DNA of 64,000 nt from Apostichopus japonicus (lineage: Eukaryota > Echinodermata > Holothuroidea > Aspidochirotida > Stichopodidae). The DNA lies in the NCBI RefSeq assembly GCF_037975245.1, contig NC_092565.1, positions 16,907,999-16,971,998 of the forward strand. The letters run 5' to 3'. The position numbers and the translations under genes are program-made. Position 1 is the first letter of the stretch; each line of letters starts with the position of its first letter. This document shows positions 1 to 14,400 of this stretch, piece by piece. The notes beneath the pieces were generated by a model. The model searched no databases, was not told the DNA's origin, and worked only from the letters and a program-made list of their open reading frames with translations.

Positions 1-1560
1 CGTACAGTGCGCCAAGCCATCGCGCCACTGTATGGACTGAGATATAAGGCCGATTAACTAATACTTACAGCTCCCCATGTAGGCACGAGCTGTAAAAGAT
101 CGGCAAAAGACGAACGTCACCGGGGTTCGAACCACCGATGCAAAAGAGAGTCTCGCTCATCAGCTCGAACAGTGCGCCAAGCCATCGCGCCACTGTATGG
201 ACTGAGATCTTAGGCCGATTAACTAATACTTACAGCTCTACATGTAGGCACGAGCTGTAAAAGATCGGAAAAAGACGAACGTCACCGGGGTTCGAACCAC
301 CGATGCAAAAGAGAGTCTCGCTCATCAGCTCGAACAGTGCGCCAAGCCATCGCGCCACTGTATGGACTGAGATATTAGGCCGATTAACTAATACATACAG
401 CTCTACATGTAGGCACGAGCTGTAAAAGATCGGAAAAAGACGTACGTCAGCGGGGTTCGAACCACCGATGCAAAAGAGAGTCTCGCTCATCAGCTCGTAC
501 AGTGCGCCAAGCCATCGCGCCACTGTATGGACTGAGATATTAGGCCGATTAACTAATACTTACAGCTCCCCATGTAGGCACGAGCTGTAAAAGATCGGCA
601 AAAGACGTACGTCACCGGGTTCGAACCACCGATGCAAAAGAGAATCTCGCTCATCAGCTCGTACAGTGCGCCAAGCCATCGCGCCACTGTATGGACTGAG
701 ATATTAGGCCGATTAACTAATACTTACAGCTCCCCATGTAGGCACGAGCTGTAAAAGATCGGCAAAAGACGTACGTCACCGGGGTTCGAACCACCGATGC
801 AAAAGAGAGTCTCGCTCATCAGCTCGTACAGTGCGCCAAGCCATCGCGCCACTGTATGGACTGAGATATTAGGCCGATTAACTAATACTTACAGCTCCCC
901 ATGTAGGCACGAGCTGTAAAAGATCGGCAAAAGACGTACGTCTCCGGGGTTCGAACCACCGATGCAAAAGAGAGTCTCGCTCGTCAGCTCGTACAGGGCG
1001 CCAAGCCATCGCGCCACTGTATGGACTGAGATATTAGGCCGATTAACTAATACTTACAGCTCCCCATGTAGGCACGAGCTGTAAAAGATCGGCAAAAGAC
1101 GTACGTCTCCGGGGTTCGAACCACCGATGCAAAAGAGAGTCTCGCTCGTCAGCTCGTACAGTGCGCCAAGCCATCGCGCCACTGTATGGACTGAGATTTT
1201 AGGCCGATTAACTAATACTTACAGCTCCCCATGTAGGCACGAGCTGTAAAAGATCGGAAAAAGACGTCACCGGGGTTCGAACCACCGATGCAAAAGAGAG
1301 TCTCGCTCATCAGCTCGTACAGTGCGCCAAGCCATCGCGCCACTGTATGGACTGAGATACTAGGCCGATTTACTAATACTTACAGCTCCCCATGTAGGCA
1401 CGAGCTGTAAAAGATCGGCAAAAGACGTACGTCAGCGGGGTTCGAACCACCGATGCAAAAGAGAGTCTCGCTCATCAGCTCGTACAGTGCGCCAAGCCAT
1501 CGCGCCACTGTATGGACTGAGATATCTCGCCGATTAACTAATACTTACAGCTCCCCATGT

Positions 1561-4524
1561 ATGCTCGAGCTGTAAAAGATCGGCAAAAGACGAACGTCTC
1601 CGGGGTTCGAACCACCGAGGCAAAAGAGAGTCTCGTTCATCAGCTCGTACAGTGCGCCATGCCATCGCGCCACTGTATGGACTGAGATATCTCGCCGATT
1701 AACTAATACTTACAGCTCCCCATGTAAGCTCGAGCTGTAAAAGATCGGCAAAAGACGTACGTCACCGGGGTTCGAACCACCGATGCAAAAGAGAGTCTCG
1801 CTCATCAGCTCGTACAGTGCGCCAAGCCATCGCGCCACTGTATGGACTGAGATATTAGGCCGATTAACTAATACTTACAGCTCCCCATGTAGGCACGAGC
1901 TGTAAAAGATCGGCAAAAGACGTACGTCTCCGGGGTTCGAACCACCGATGCAAAAGAGAGTCTCGCTCGTCAGCTCGTACAGTGCGCCAAGCCATCGCGC
2001 CACTGTATGGACTGAGATATTAGGCCGATTAACTAATACTTACAGCTCCCCATGTAGGCACGAGCTGTAAAAGATCGGAAAAAGACGTCACCGGGGTTCG
2101 AACCACCGATGCAAAAGAGAGTCTCGCTCATCAGCTCGTACAGTGCGCCAAGCCATCGCGCCACTGTATGGACTGAGATTTTAGGCCGATTAACTAATAC
2201 TTACAGCTCCCCATGTAGGCACGAGCTGTAAAAAATCGGAAAAAGACGTCACCGGGGTTCGAACCACCGATGCAAAAGAGAGTCTCGCTCATCAGCTCGT
2301 ACAGTGCGCCAAGCCATCGCGCCACTGTATGGACTGAGATATTAGGCCGATTAACTAATACTTACAGCTCCCCATGTAGGCACGAGCTGTAAAAGATCGG
2401 CAAAAGACGTAAGTCAGCGGGATTCGAACCACCGATGCAAAAGAGAGTCTCGCTCATCAGCTCGTACAGTGCGCCAAGCCATCGCGCCACTGTATGGACT
2501 GAGATACTAGGCCGATTTACTAATACTTACAGCTCCCCATGTAGGCACGAGCTGTAAAAGATCGGCAAAAGACGTACGTCAGCGGGGTTCGAACCACCGA
2601 TGCAAAAGAGAGTCTCGCTCATCAGCTCGTACAGTGCGCCAAGCCATCGCGCCACTGTATGGACTGAGATATCTCGCCGAATAACTAATACTTACAGCTC
2701 CCCATGTATGCTCGAGCTGTAAAAGATCGGCAAAAGACGAACGTCTCCGGGGTTCGAACCACCGAGGCAAAAGAGAGTCTCGTTCATCAGCTCGTACAGT
2801 GCGCCATGCCATCGCGCCACTGTATGGACTGAGATATAAGGCCGATTAACTAATACTTACAGCTCCCCATGTAAGCTCGAGCTGTAAAAGATCGGCAAAA
2901 GACGTACGTCACCGGGGTTCGAACCACCGATGCAAAAGAGAGTCTCGCTCATCAGCTCGTACAGTGCGCCAAGCCATCGCGCCACTGTATGGACTGAGAT
3001 ATTATCCCGATTAACTAATACTTACAGCTCCCCATGTAGGCACGAGCTGTAAAAGATCGGCAAAAGACGTACGTCTCCGGGGTTCGAACCACCGATGCAA
3101 AAGAGAGTCTCGCTCGTCAGCTCGTACAGTGCGCCAAGCCATCGCGCCACTGTATGGACTGAGATATTAGGCCGATTTACTAATACTTACAGCTCCCCAT
3201 GTAGGCACGAGCTGTAAAAGATCGGCAAAAGACGTACGTCACCGGGGTTCGAACCACCGATGCAAAAGAGAGTCTCGCTCATCAGCTCGTACAGTGCGCC
3301 AAGCCATCGCGCCACTGTATGGACTGAGATATTAGGCCGATTTACTAATACTTACAGCTCCCCATGTATGCTCGAGCTGTAAAAGATCGGCAAAAGACGA
3401 ACGTCTCCGGGGTTCGAACCACCGAGGCAAAAGAGAGTCTCGTTCATCAGCTCGTACAGTGCGCCATGCCATCGCGCCACTGTATGGACTGAGATATAAG
3501 GCCGATTAACTAATACTTACAGCTCCCCATGTAAGCTCGAGCTGTAAAAGATCGGCAAAAGACGTACGTCACCGGGGTTCGAACCACCGATGCAAAAGAG
3601 AGTCTCGCTCATCAGCTCGTACAGTGCGCCAAGCCATCGCGCCACTGTATGGACTGAGATATTATCCCGATTAACTAATACTTACAGCTCCCCATGTAGG
3701 CACGAGCTGTAAAAGATCGGCAAAAGACGTACGTCTCCGGGGTTCGAACCACCGATGCAAAAGAGAGTCTCGCTCGTCAGCTCGTACAGTGCGCCAAGCC
3801 ATCGCGCCACTGTATGGACTGAGATATTAGGCCGATTAACTAATACTTACAGCTCCCCATGTAGGCACGAGCTGTAAAAGATCGGAAAAAGACGTCACCG
3901 GGGTTCGAACCACCGATGCAAAAGAGAGTCTCGCTCATCAGCTCGTACAGTGCGCCAAGCCATCGCGCCACTGTATGGACTGAGATTTTAGGCCGATTAA
4001 CTAATACTTACAGCTCCCCACGTAGGCACGAGCTGTAAAAGATCGGAAAAAGACGTCACCGGGGTTCGAACCACCGATGCAAAAGAGAGTCTCGCTCATC
4101 AGCTCGTACAGTGCGCCAAGCCATCGCGCCACTGTATGGACTGAGATATTAGGCCGATTAACTAATACTTACAGCTCCCCATGTAGGCACGAGCTGTAAA
4201 AGATCGGCAAAAGACGTAAGTCAGCGGGATTCGAACCACCGATGCAAAAGAGAGTCTCGCTCATCAGCTCGTACAGTGCGCCAAGCCATCGCGCCACTGT
4301 ATGGACTGAGATACTAGGCCGATTTACTAATACTTACAGCTCCCCATGTAGGCACGAGCTGTAAAAGATCGGCAAAAGACGTACGTCAGCGGGGTTCGAA
4401 CCACCGATGCAAAAGAGAGTCTCGCTCATCAGCTCGTACAGTGCGCCAAGCCATCGCGCCACTGTATGGACTGAGATATCTCGCCGATTAACTAATACTT
4501 ACAGCTCCCCATGTATGCTCGAGC
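1561..4524. repeat. Higher-order repeat with 7- and 4-unit spacing
   Basis: The variant ATGCTCGAGC replaces the usual AGGCACGAGC at 1,561, 2,708, 3,368 and 4,515. The spacings are 1,147, 660 and 1,147 bp, that is 7 units minus two 4-bp deletions, 4 units, and again 7 units minus 8 bp. A second marker, AAGTCAGCGGGATTCG, at 2,411 and 4,218 gives 1,807 bp (11 units minus 8). Multi-unit blocks were therefore copied together with their small deletions. Confidence 0.8.
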
Positions 4525-5543
4525 TGTAAAAGATCGGCAAAAGACGAACGTCTCCGGGGTTCGAACCACCGAGGCAAAAGAGAGTCTCGTTCATCAGCTC
4601 GTACAGTGCGCCATGCCATCGCGCCACTGTATGGACTGAGATATAAGGCCGATTAACTAATACTTACAGCTCCCCATGTAAGCTCGAGCTGTAAAAGATC
4701 GGCAAAAGACGTACGTCAGCGGGGTTCGAACCACCGATGCAAAAGAGAGTCTCGCTCATCAGCTCGTACAGTGCGCCAAGCCATCGCGCCACTGTATGAA
4801 CTGAGATATGAGGCCGATTGACTAATACATACAGCTCCCCATGTAGGCACGAGCTGTAAAAGATCGGCAAAAGACGTACGTCAGCGGGGTTCGAACCACC
4901 GATGCAAAAGAGAGTCTCGCTCATCAGCTCGTACAGTGCGCCAAGCGATCGCGCCACTGTATGGACTGAGATATTAGGCCGATTTACTAATACTTACAGC
5001 TCCCCATGTAGGCTCGAGCTGTAAAAGATCGGCAAAAGACGAACGTCTCCGGGGTTCGAACCACCGATGCAAAAGAGAGTCTCGCTCATCAGCTCGTACA
5101 GTGCGCCATGCCATCGCGCCACTGTATGGACTGAGATATTTCGCCGATTAACTAATACTTACAGCTCCCCATGTAGGCTCGAGCTGTAAAAGATCGGCAA
5201 AAGGCGTACGTCACCGGGGTTCGAACCACCGATGCAAAAGAGAGTCTCGTTCATCAGCTCGTACAGTGCGCTATGCCATCGCGCCACTGTATGGACTGAG
5301 ATATTAGGCCGATTAACTAATACTTACAGCTCCACATGTAGGCACGAGCTGTAAAAGATCGGCAAAAGACGTACGTCACCGGGGTTCAAACCCCGGATGC
5401 AAAAGAGAGTCTCGCTCATCAGCTCGCACAGTGCGCCAAGCCATCGCGCCACTGTATGGACTGAGATATTAGGCCGATTAACTAATACTTACAGCTCCAC
5501 ATGTAGGCACGAGCTGTAAAAGATCGGAAAAAGACGTACGTCA

Positions 5544-5726
5544 CCGGGGTTCGAACCCCGGATGCAAAAGCGAGTCTCGTTCATCAGCTCGTACAGTGCG
5601 CCAAGCCATCGCGCCACTGTATGGACTGAGATATTAGGCCGAACAACTAATACTTACAGCTCCACATGTATGCACGAGCTGTAAAAGATCGGAAAAAGAC
5701 GTACGTCACCGGGGTTCGAACCCCGG
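5544..5726. repeat. Unit variants with an 18-bp perfect palindrome at the T-arm
   Basis: Two successive units carry CCGGGGTTCGAACCCCGG (5,544-5,561 and 5,709-5,726), where most units have ...AACCACCG. The preceding unit (near 5,380-5,397) has the same arms with one C-to-A change in the core. The class reappears alone at 15,756-15,773. Compared with the consensus, the change lengthens the palindrome from 10 to 18 bp and would give a strong T stem. It may be ancestral or a secondary gain. Confidence 0.85.
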
Positions 5727-7138
5727 ATGCAAAAGAGTGTCTCGCTCATCAGCTCGTACAGTGCGCCAAGCCATCGCGCCACTGTATGGACTGAGATATT
5801 AGGCCGATTAACTAATACTTACAGCTCCCCATGTATGCACGAGCTGTAAAAGATCGGCAAAAGACGTACGTCACCGGGGTTCGAACCACCGATGCAAAAG
5901 AGAGTCTCGCTCATCAGCTCGTACAGTGCGCCAAGCCATCGCGCCACTGTATGGACTGAGATATAAGGCCGATTGACTAATACTTACAGCTCCCCATGTA
6001 GGCACGAGCTGTAAAAGATCGGCAAAAGACGTACGTCACCGGGGTTCGAACCACCGATGCAAAAGAGAGTCTCGCTCATCAGCTCGTACAGTGCGCCAAG
6101 CCATCGCGCCACTGTATGGACTGAGATATTAGGCCGATTAACTAATACTTACAGCTCCCCATGTAGGCACGAGCTGTAAAAGATCGGAAAAAGACGAACG
6201 TCACCGGGGTTCGAACTACCGATGCAAAAGAGAGTCTCGCTCATCAGCTCGTACAGTGCGCCAAGCCATCGCGCCACTGTATGGACTGAGATATTTCGCC
6301 GATTAACTAATACTTACAGCTCCCCATGTAGGCTCGAGCTGTAAAAGATCGGCAAAAGACGAACGTCTCCGGGGTTCGAACCACCGATGCAAAAGAGAGT
6401 CTCGCTCATCAGCTCGTACAGTGCGCCATGCCATCGCGCCACTGTATGGACTGAGATATTTCGCCGATTAACTAATACTTACAGCTCCCCATGTAGGCTC
6501 GAGCTGTAAAAGATCGGCAAAAGACGTACGTCACCGGGGTTCGAACCACCGATGCAAAAGAGAGTCTCGTTCATCAGCTCGTACAGTGCGCCATGCCATC
6601 GCGCCACTGTATGGACTGAGATATTAGTCCGATTAACTAATACTTACAGCTCCCCATGTAGGCACGAGCTGTAAAAGATCGGCAAAAGACGTACGTCACC
6701 GGGGTTCGAACAACCGATGCAAAAGAGAGTCTAGCTCATCAGCTCGTACAGTGCGCCAAGCCATCGCGCCACTGTATGGACTGAGATATTAGGCCGATTA
6801 ACTAATACTTACAGCTCCCCATGTAGGCACGAGCTGTAAAAGATCGGCAAAAGACGTACGTCACCGGGGTTCGAACCACCGATGCAAAAAAGAGTCTAGC
6901 TCATCAGCTCGAACAGTGCGCCAAGCCATCGCGCCACTGTATGGACTGAGATATTAGGCCGATTAACTAATACTTACAGCTCCCCATGTAGGCACGAGCT
7001 GTAAAAGATCGGCAAAAGACGAACGTCACCGGGGTTCGAACCACCGATGCAAAAGAGAGTCTAGCTCATCAGCTCGAACAGTGCGCCAAGCCATCGCGCC
7101 ACTGTATGGACTGAGATATTAGGCCGATTAACTAATAC

Positions 7139-7597
7139 TTACAGCTCCCCATGTAGGCACGAGCTGTGAAAGATCGGAAAAAGACGAACGTCACCGGGGT
7201 TCGAACCACCGATGCAAAAGAGAGTCTCGCTCATCAGCTCGATAAGTGCGCCAAGCCATCGCGCCACTGTATGGACTGAGATATTAGGCCGATTAACTAA
7301 TACATACAGCTCTACATGTAGGCACGAGCTGTAAAAGATCGGAAAAAGACGTACGTCAGCGGGGTTCGAACCACCGATGCAAAAGAGAGTCTCGCTCATC
7401 AGCTCGATAAGTGCGCCAAGCCATCGCCCCACTGTATGGACTGAGATATTAGGCCGATTAACTAATACATACAGCTCTACATGTAGGCACGAGCTGTAAA
7501 AGATCGGAAACAGACGTACGTCAGCGGGGTTCGAACCACCGATGCAAAAGAGAGTCTCGCTCATCAGCTCGTACAGTGCGCCAAGCCATCGCCCCAC
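7139..7597 (-). other. Read-through open frame across three units, probably not a gene
   Basis: In one minus-strand frame the 55-codon unit has a single stop, the TAA in GAGCTGTAAGTATT. Two successive units here have CTGTATGTATT, which removes the stop, so 152 codons stay open. Single changes of this kind give 97-codon frames elsewhere, as at 230-523, 8,459-8,752, 9,614-9,907, 15,701-15,994, 33,511-33,804, 59,000-59,293 and 61,235-61,528. The apparent start is GTG, not ATG. There is no codon signal beyond the repeat itself and no recognisable domain or signal peptide. I judge the frame a consequence of a unit length divisible by three. Confidence 0.7.
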
Positions 7598-8458
7598 TGT
7601 ATGGACTGAGATATTATGCCGATTAACTAATACTTACAGCTCCCCATGTAGGCACGAGTTGTAAAAGATCGGCAAAAGACGAACGTCATCGGGGTTCGAA
7701 CCACCGATGCAAAAGAGAGTCTCGCTCATCAGCTCGAACAGTGCGCCAAGCCATCGCGCCACTGTATGGACTGAGATATTAGGCCGATTAACTAATACTT
7801 ACAGCTCCCCATGTATGCACGAGCTGTAAAAGATCGGAAAAAGACGTACGTTACCGGGGTTCGAACCACGGATGCAAAAGAGAGTCTCGCTCATCAGCTC
7901 GTACAGTGCGCCAAGCCATCGCGCCACTGTATGGACTGAGATATAAGGCCGATTGACTAATACTTACAGCTCCCCATGTAGGCACGAGCTGTAAAAGATC
8001 GGCAAAAGACGTACGTCACCGGGGTTCGAACCACCGATGCAAAAGAGAGTCTCGCTCATCAGCTCGTACAGTGCGCCAAGCCATCGCGCCACTGTATGGA
8101 CTGAGATATTAGGCCGATTAACTAATACTTACAGCTCCCCATGTAGGCACGAGCTGTAAAAGATCGGCAAAAGGCGTACGTCACCGGGGTTCGAACCACC
8201 GATGCAAAAGAGAGTCTCGCTCATCAGCTCGTACAGTGCGCCAAGCCATCGCGCCACTGTATGGACTGAGATATTAGGCCGATTAACTAATACTTACAGC
8301 TCCCCATGTAGGCACGAGCTTTAAAAGATCGGCAAAAGACGAACGTCACCGGGGTTCGAACGACGGATGCAAAAGAGAGTCTAGCTCATCAGCTCGAACA
8401 GTGCGCCAAGCCATCGCGCCACTGTATGGACTGAGATATTAGGCCGATTAACTAATAC

Positions 8459-11400
8459 TTACAGCTCCCCATGTAGGCACGAGCTGTAAAAGATCGGAAA
8501 AAGACGAACGTCACCGGGGTTCGAACCACCGATGCAAAAGAGAGTCTCGCTCATCAGCTCGAACAGTGCGCCAAGCCAATGCGCCACTGTATGGACTGAG
8601 ATATTAGGCCGATTAACTAATACATAGAGCTCCCCATGTAGGCACGAGCTGTAAAAGATCGGAAAAAGACGTACGTCAGCGGGGTTCGAACCACCGATGC
8701 AAAAGAGAGTCTCGCTCATCAGCTCGTACAGTGCGCCAAGCCATCGCGCCACTGTATGGACTGAGATATTAGGCCGATTTACTAATACTTACAGCTCCCC
8801 ATGTAGGCACGAGCTGTAAAAGATCGGCAAAAGACGTACGTCACCGGGGTTCGAACCACCGATGCAAAAGAGAGTCTCGCTCATCAGCTCGTACAGTGCG
8901 CCAAGCCATCGCGCCACTGTATGGACTGAGATATTAGGCCGATTTACTAATACTTACAGCTCCCCATGTAGGCACGAGCTGTAAAAGATCGGCAAAAGAC
9001 GTACGTCACCGGGGTTCGAACCACCGATGCAAAAGAGAGTCTCGCTCATCAGCTCGTACAGTGTGCCAAGCCATCGCCCCACTGTATGGACTGAGATATT
9101 AGGCCGATTAACTAATACTTACAGCTCCCCATGTAGGCACGAGCTGTAAAATGTCGGCAAAAGACGTACGTCATCGGGGTTCGAACAACCGATGCAAAAG
9201 AGAGTCTCGCTCATCAGCTCGTACAGTGCGCCAAGCCATCGCGCCACTGTATGGACTGAAATATTAGGCCGATTGACTAATACTTACAGCTCCCCATGTA
9301 GGCACGAGCTGTAAAAGATCGGCAAAAGACGTACGTCACCGGGGTTCGAACCACCGATGCAAAAGAGAGTCTCGCTCATCAGCTCGTACAGTGCGCCAAG
9401 CCATCGCGCCACTGTATGGACTGAGATATTAGGCCGATTAACTAATACTTACAGCTCCCCATGTAGGCACGAGCTGTAAAAGATCGGCAAAAGACGTACG
9501 TCACCGGGGTTCGAACCACCGATGCAAAAGAGAGTCTAGCTCATCAGCTCGAACAGTGCGCCAAGCCATCGCGCCACTGTATGGACTGAGATATTAGGCC
9601 GATTAACTAATACTTACAGCTCTACATGTAGGCACGAGCTGTAAAAGATCGGAAAAAGACGAACGTCACCGGGGTTCGAACCACCGATGCAAAAGAGAGT
9701 CTCGCTCATCAGCTCGAACAGTGCGCCAAGCCATCGCGCCACTGTATGGACTGAGATATTAGGCCGATTAACTAATACATACAGCTCTACATGTAGGCAC
9801 GAGCTGTAAAAGATCGGAAAAAGACGTACGTCAGCGGGGTTCGAACCACCGATGCAAAAGAGAGTCTCGCTCATCAGCTCGTACAGTGCGCCAAGCCATC
9901 GCGCCACTGTATGGACTGAGATTTTAGGCCGATTAACTAATACTTACAGCTCCCCATGTGGGCACGAGCTGTAAAAGATCGGCAAAAGACGAACGTCATC
10001 GGGGTTCGAACCACCGATGCAAAAGAGAGTCTAGCTCATCAGCTCGTACAGTGCGCCAAGCCATCGCGCCACTGTATGGACTGAGATTTTAGGCCGATTA
10101 ACTAATACTTACAGCTCCACATGTAGGCACGAGCTGTAAAAGATCGGAAAAAGACGTCACCGGGGTTCGAACCACCGATGCAAAAGAGAGTCTCGCTCAT
10201 CATCTCGATAAGTGCGCCAAGCCATCGCGCCACTGTATGGACTGAGATTTTAGGCCGATTAACTAATACTTACAGCTCCCCATGTAGGCACGAGCTGTAA
10301 AAGATCGGCAAAAGACGTACGTCACCGGGTTCGAACCACCGATGCAAAAGAGAGTCTCGCTCATCAGCTCGTACAGTGCGCCAAGCCATCGCGCCACTGT
10401 ATGGACTGAGATATTAGGCCGATTAACTAATACTTACAGCTCCCCATGTAGGCACGAGCTGTAAAAGATCGGCAAAAGACGTACGTCATCGGGGTTCGAA
10501 CAACGGATGCAAAAGAGAGGCTCGCTCATCAGCTCGTACAGTGCGCCAAGCGATCGCGCCACTGTATGGACTGAGATATTAGGCCGATTAACTAATACTT
10601 ACAGCTCCCCATGTAGGCACGAGCTGTAAAAGATCGGCAAAAGACGTACGTCACCGGGTTCGAACCACCGATGCAAAAGAGAGTCTCGCTCATCAGCTCG
10701 TACAGTGCGCCAAGCCATCGCGCCACTGTATGGACTGAGATATTATGCCGATTAACTAATACTTACAGCTCCCCATGTAGGCACGAGCTGTAAAAGATCG
10801 GCAAAAGACGAACGTCAACGGGGTTCGAACCACCGATGCAAAAGAGAGTCTCGCTCATCAGCTCGAACAGTGCGCCAAGCCATCGCGCCACTGTATGGAC
10901 TGAGATATTAGGCCGATTAACTAATACATAGAGCTCCCCATGTAGGCACGAGCTGTAAAAGATCGGAAAAAGACGTACGTCAGCGGGGTTCGAACCACCG
11001 ATGCAAAAGAGAGTCTCGCTCATCAGCTCGTACAGTGCGCCAAGCCATCGCGCCACTGTATGGACTGAGATATTAGGCCGATTTACTAATACTTACAGCT
11101 CCCCATGTAGGCACGAGCTGTAAAAGATCGGCAAAAGACGTACGTCACCGGGGTTCGAACCACCGATGCAAAAGAGAGTCTCGCTCATCAGCTCGTACAG
11201 TGCGCCAAGCCATCGCGCCACTGTATGGACTGAGATATTAGGCCGATTTACTAATACTTACAGCTCCCCATGTAGGCACGAGCTGTAAAAGATCGGCAAA
11301 AGACGTACGTCACCGGGGTTCGAACCACCGATGCAAAAGAGAGTCTCGCTCATCAGCTCGTACAGTGTGCCAAGCCATCGCCCCACTGTATGGACTGAGA

Positions 11401-14400
11401 TATTAGGCCGATTAACTAATACTTACAGCTCCCCATGTAGGCACGAGCTGTAAAATGTCGGCAAAAGACGTACGTCATCGGGGTTCGAACAACCGATGCA
11501 AAAGAGAGTCTCGCTCATCAGCTCGTACAGTGCGCCAAGCCATCGCGCCACTGTATGGACTGAAATATTAGGCCGATTGACTAATACTTACAGCTCCCCA
11601 TGTAGGCACGAGCTGTAAAAGATCGGCAAAAGACGTACGTCACCGGGGTTCGAACCACCGATGCAAAAGAGAGTCTCGCTCATCAGCTCGTACAGTGCGC
11701 CAAGCCATCGCGCCACTGTATGGACTGAGATATTAGGCCGATTAACTAATACTTACAGCTCCCCATGTAGGCACGAGCTGTAAAAGATCGGCAAAAGACG
11801 TACGTCACCGGGGTTCGAACCACCGATGCAAAAGAGAGTCTAGCTCATCAGCTCGAACAGTGCGCCAAGCCATCGCGCCACTGTATGGACTGAGATATTA
11901 GGCCGATTAACTAATACTTACAGCTCTACATGTAGGCACGAGCTGTAAAAGATCGGAAAAAGACGAACGTCACCGGGGTTCGAACCACCGATGCAAAAGA
12001 GAGTCTCGCTCATCAGCTCGAACAGTGCGCCAAGCCATCGCGCCACTGTATGGACTGAGATATTAGGCCGATTAACTAATACATACAGCTCTACATGTAG
12101 GCACGAGCTGTAAAAGATCGGAAAAAGACGTACGTCAGCGGGGTTCGAACCACCGATGCAAAAGAGAGTCTCGCTCATCAGCTCGTACAGTGCGCCAAGC
12201 CATCGCGCCACTGTATGGACTGAGATTTTAGGCCGATTAACTAATACTTACAGCTCCCCATGTGGGCACGAGCTGTAAAAGATCGGCAAAAGACGAACGT
12301 CATCGGGGTTCGAACCACCGATGCAAAAGAGAGTCTAGCTCATCAGCTCGATAAGTGCGCCAAGCCATCGCGCCACTGTATGGACTGAGATTTTAGGCCG
12401 ATTAACTAATACTTACAGCTCCACATGTAGGCACGAGCTGTAAAAGATCGGAAAAAGACGTCACCGGGGTTCGAACCACCGATGCAAAAGAGAGTCTCGC
12501 TCATCATCTCGATAAGTGCGCCAAGCCATCGCGCCACTGTATGGACTGAGATTTTAGGCCGATTAACTAATACTTACAGCTCCCCATGTAGGCACGAGCT
12601 GTAAAAGATCGGCAAAAGACGTACGTCACCGGGTTCGAACCACCGATGCAAAAGAGAGTCTCGCTCATCAGCTCGTACAGTGCGCCAAGCCATCGCGCCA
12701 CTGTATGGACTGAGATATTAGGCCGATTAACTAATACTTACAGCTCCCCATGTAGGCACGAGCTGTAAAAGATCGGCAAAAGACGTACGTCATCGGGGTT
12801 CGAACAACGGATGCAAAAGAGAGGCTCGCTCATCAGCTCGTACAGTGCGCCAAGCGATCGCGCCACTGTATGGACTGAGATATTAGGCCGATTAACTAAT
12901 ACTTACAGCTCCCCATGTAGGCACGAGCTGTAAAAGATCGGCAAAAGACGTACGTCACCGGGTTCGAACCACCGATGCAAAAGATAGTCTCGCTCATCAG
13001 CTCGTACAGTGCGCCAAGCCATCGCGCCACTGTATGGACTGAGATATTAGGCCGATTAACTAATACTTACAGCTCCCCATGTAGGCACGAGCTGTAAAAG
13101 ATCGGCAAAAGACGTACGTCACCGGGGTTCGAACCACCGATGCAAAAGAGAGTCTCGCTCATCAGCTCGTACAGTGCGCCAAGCCATCGCGCCACTGTAT
13201 GGACTGAGATATTAGGCCGATTAACTAATACTTACAGCTCCCCATGTAGGCACGAGCTGTAAAAGATCGGCAAAAGACGTACGTCACCGGGGTTCGAACC
13301 ACCGATGCAAAAGAGAGTCTCGCTCGTCAGCTCGTACAGTGCGCCAAGCCATCGCGCCACTGTATGGACTGAGATATTAGGCCGATTAACTAATACTTAC
13401 AGCTCCCCATGTAGGCACGAGCTGTAAAAGATCGCCAAAAGAGGTACGTCACCGGGGTTCGAACCACCGATGCAAAAGAGAGTCTCGCTCATCAGCTCGT
13501 ACAGTGCGCCAAGCCATCGCGCCACTGTATGGACTGAGATATTAGGCCGATTGACTAATACTTACAGCTCCCCATGTAGGCACGAGTTGTAAAAGATCGG
13601 CAAAAGACGTACGTCAGCGGGGTTCGAACCACCGATGCAAAAGAGAGTCTCGCTCATCAGCTCGAACAGTGCGCCAAGCCATCGCGCCACTGTATGGACT
13701 GAGATATTAGGCCGATTAACTAATACATACAGCTCTACATGTAGGCACGAGCTGTAAAAGATCGGAAAAAGACGTACGTCAGCGGGGTTCGAACCACCGA
13801 TGCAAAAGAGAGTCTCGCTCATCAGCTCGTACAGTGCGCCAAGCCATCGCGCCACTGTATGGACTGAGATTTTAGGCCGATTAACTAATACTTACAGCTC
13901 CCCATGTGGGCACGAGCTGTAAAAGATCGGCAAAAGACGAACGTCATCGGGGTTCGAACCACCGATGCAAAAGAGAGTCTAGCTCATCAGCTCGATAAGT
14001 GCGCCAAGCCATCGCGCCACTGTATGGACTGAGATTTTAGGCCGATTAACTAATACTTACAGCTCCACATGTAGGCACGAGCTGTAAAAGATCGGAAAAA
14101 GACGTCACCGGGGTTCGAACCACCGATGCAAAAGAGAGTCTCGCTCATCATCTCGATAAGTGCGCCAAGCCATCGCGCCACTGTATGGACTGAGATTTTA
14201 GGCCGATTAACTAATACTTACAGCTCCCCATGTAGGCACGAGCTGTAAAAGATCGGCAAAAGACGTACGTCACCGGGTTCGAACCACCGATGCAAAAGAG
14301 AGTCTCGCTCATCAGCTCGTACAGTGCGCCAAGCCATCGCGCCACTGTATGGACTGAGATATTAGGCCGATTAACTAATACTTACAGCTCCCCATGTAGG

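Noticed and set aside
230-523. 97-codon minus-strand open frames, here and at many sites in the array
   Set aside because: They arise wherever one T-to-A change removes the only stop in a 55-codon unit, start at GTG, repeat the satellite period and show no domain.
2579-2812. 77-codon minus-strand open frame
   Set aside because: It is another frame of the same satellite, opened by local substitutions; no independent coding signal.
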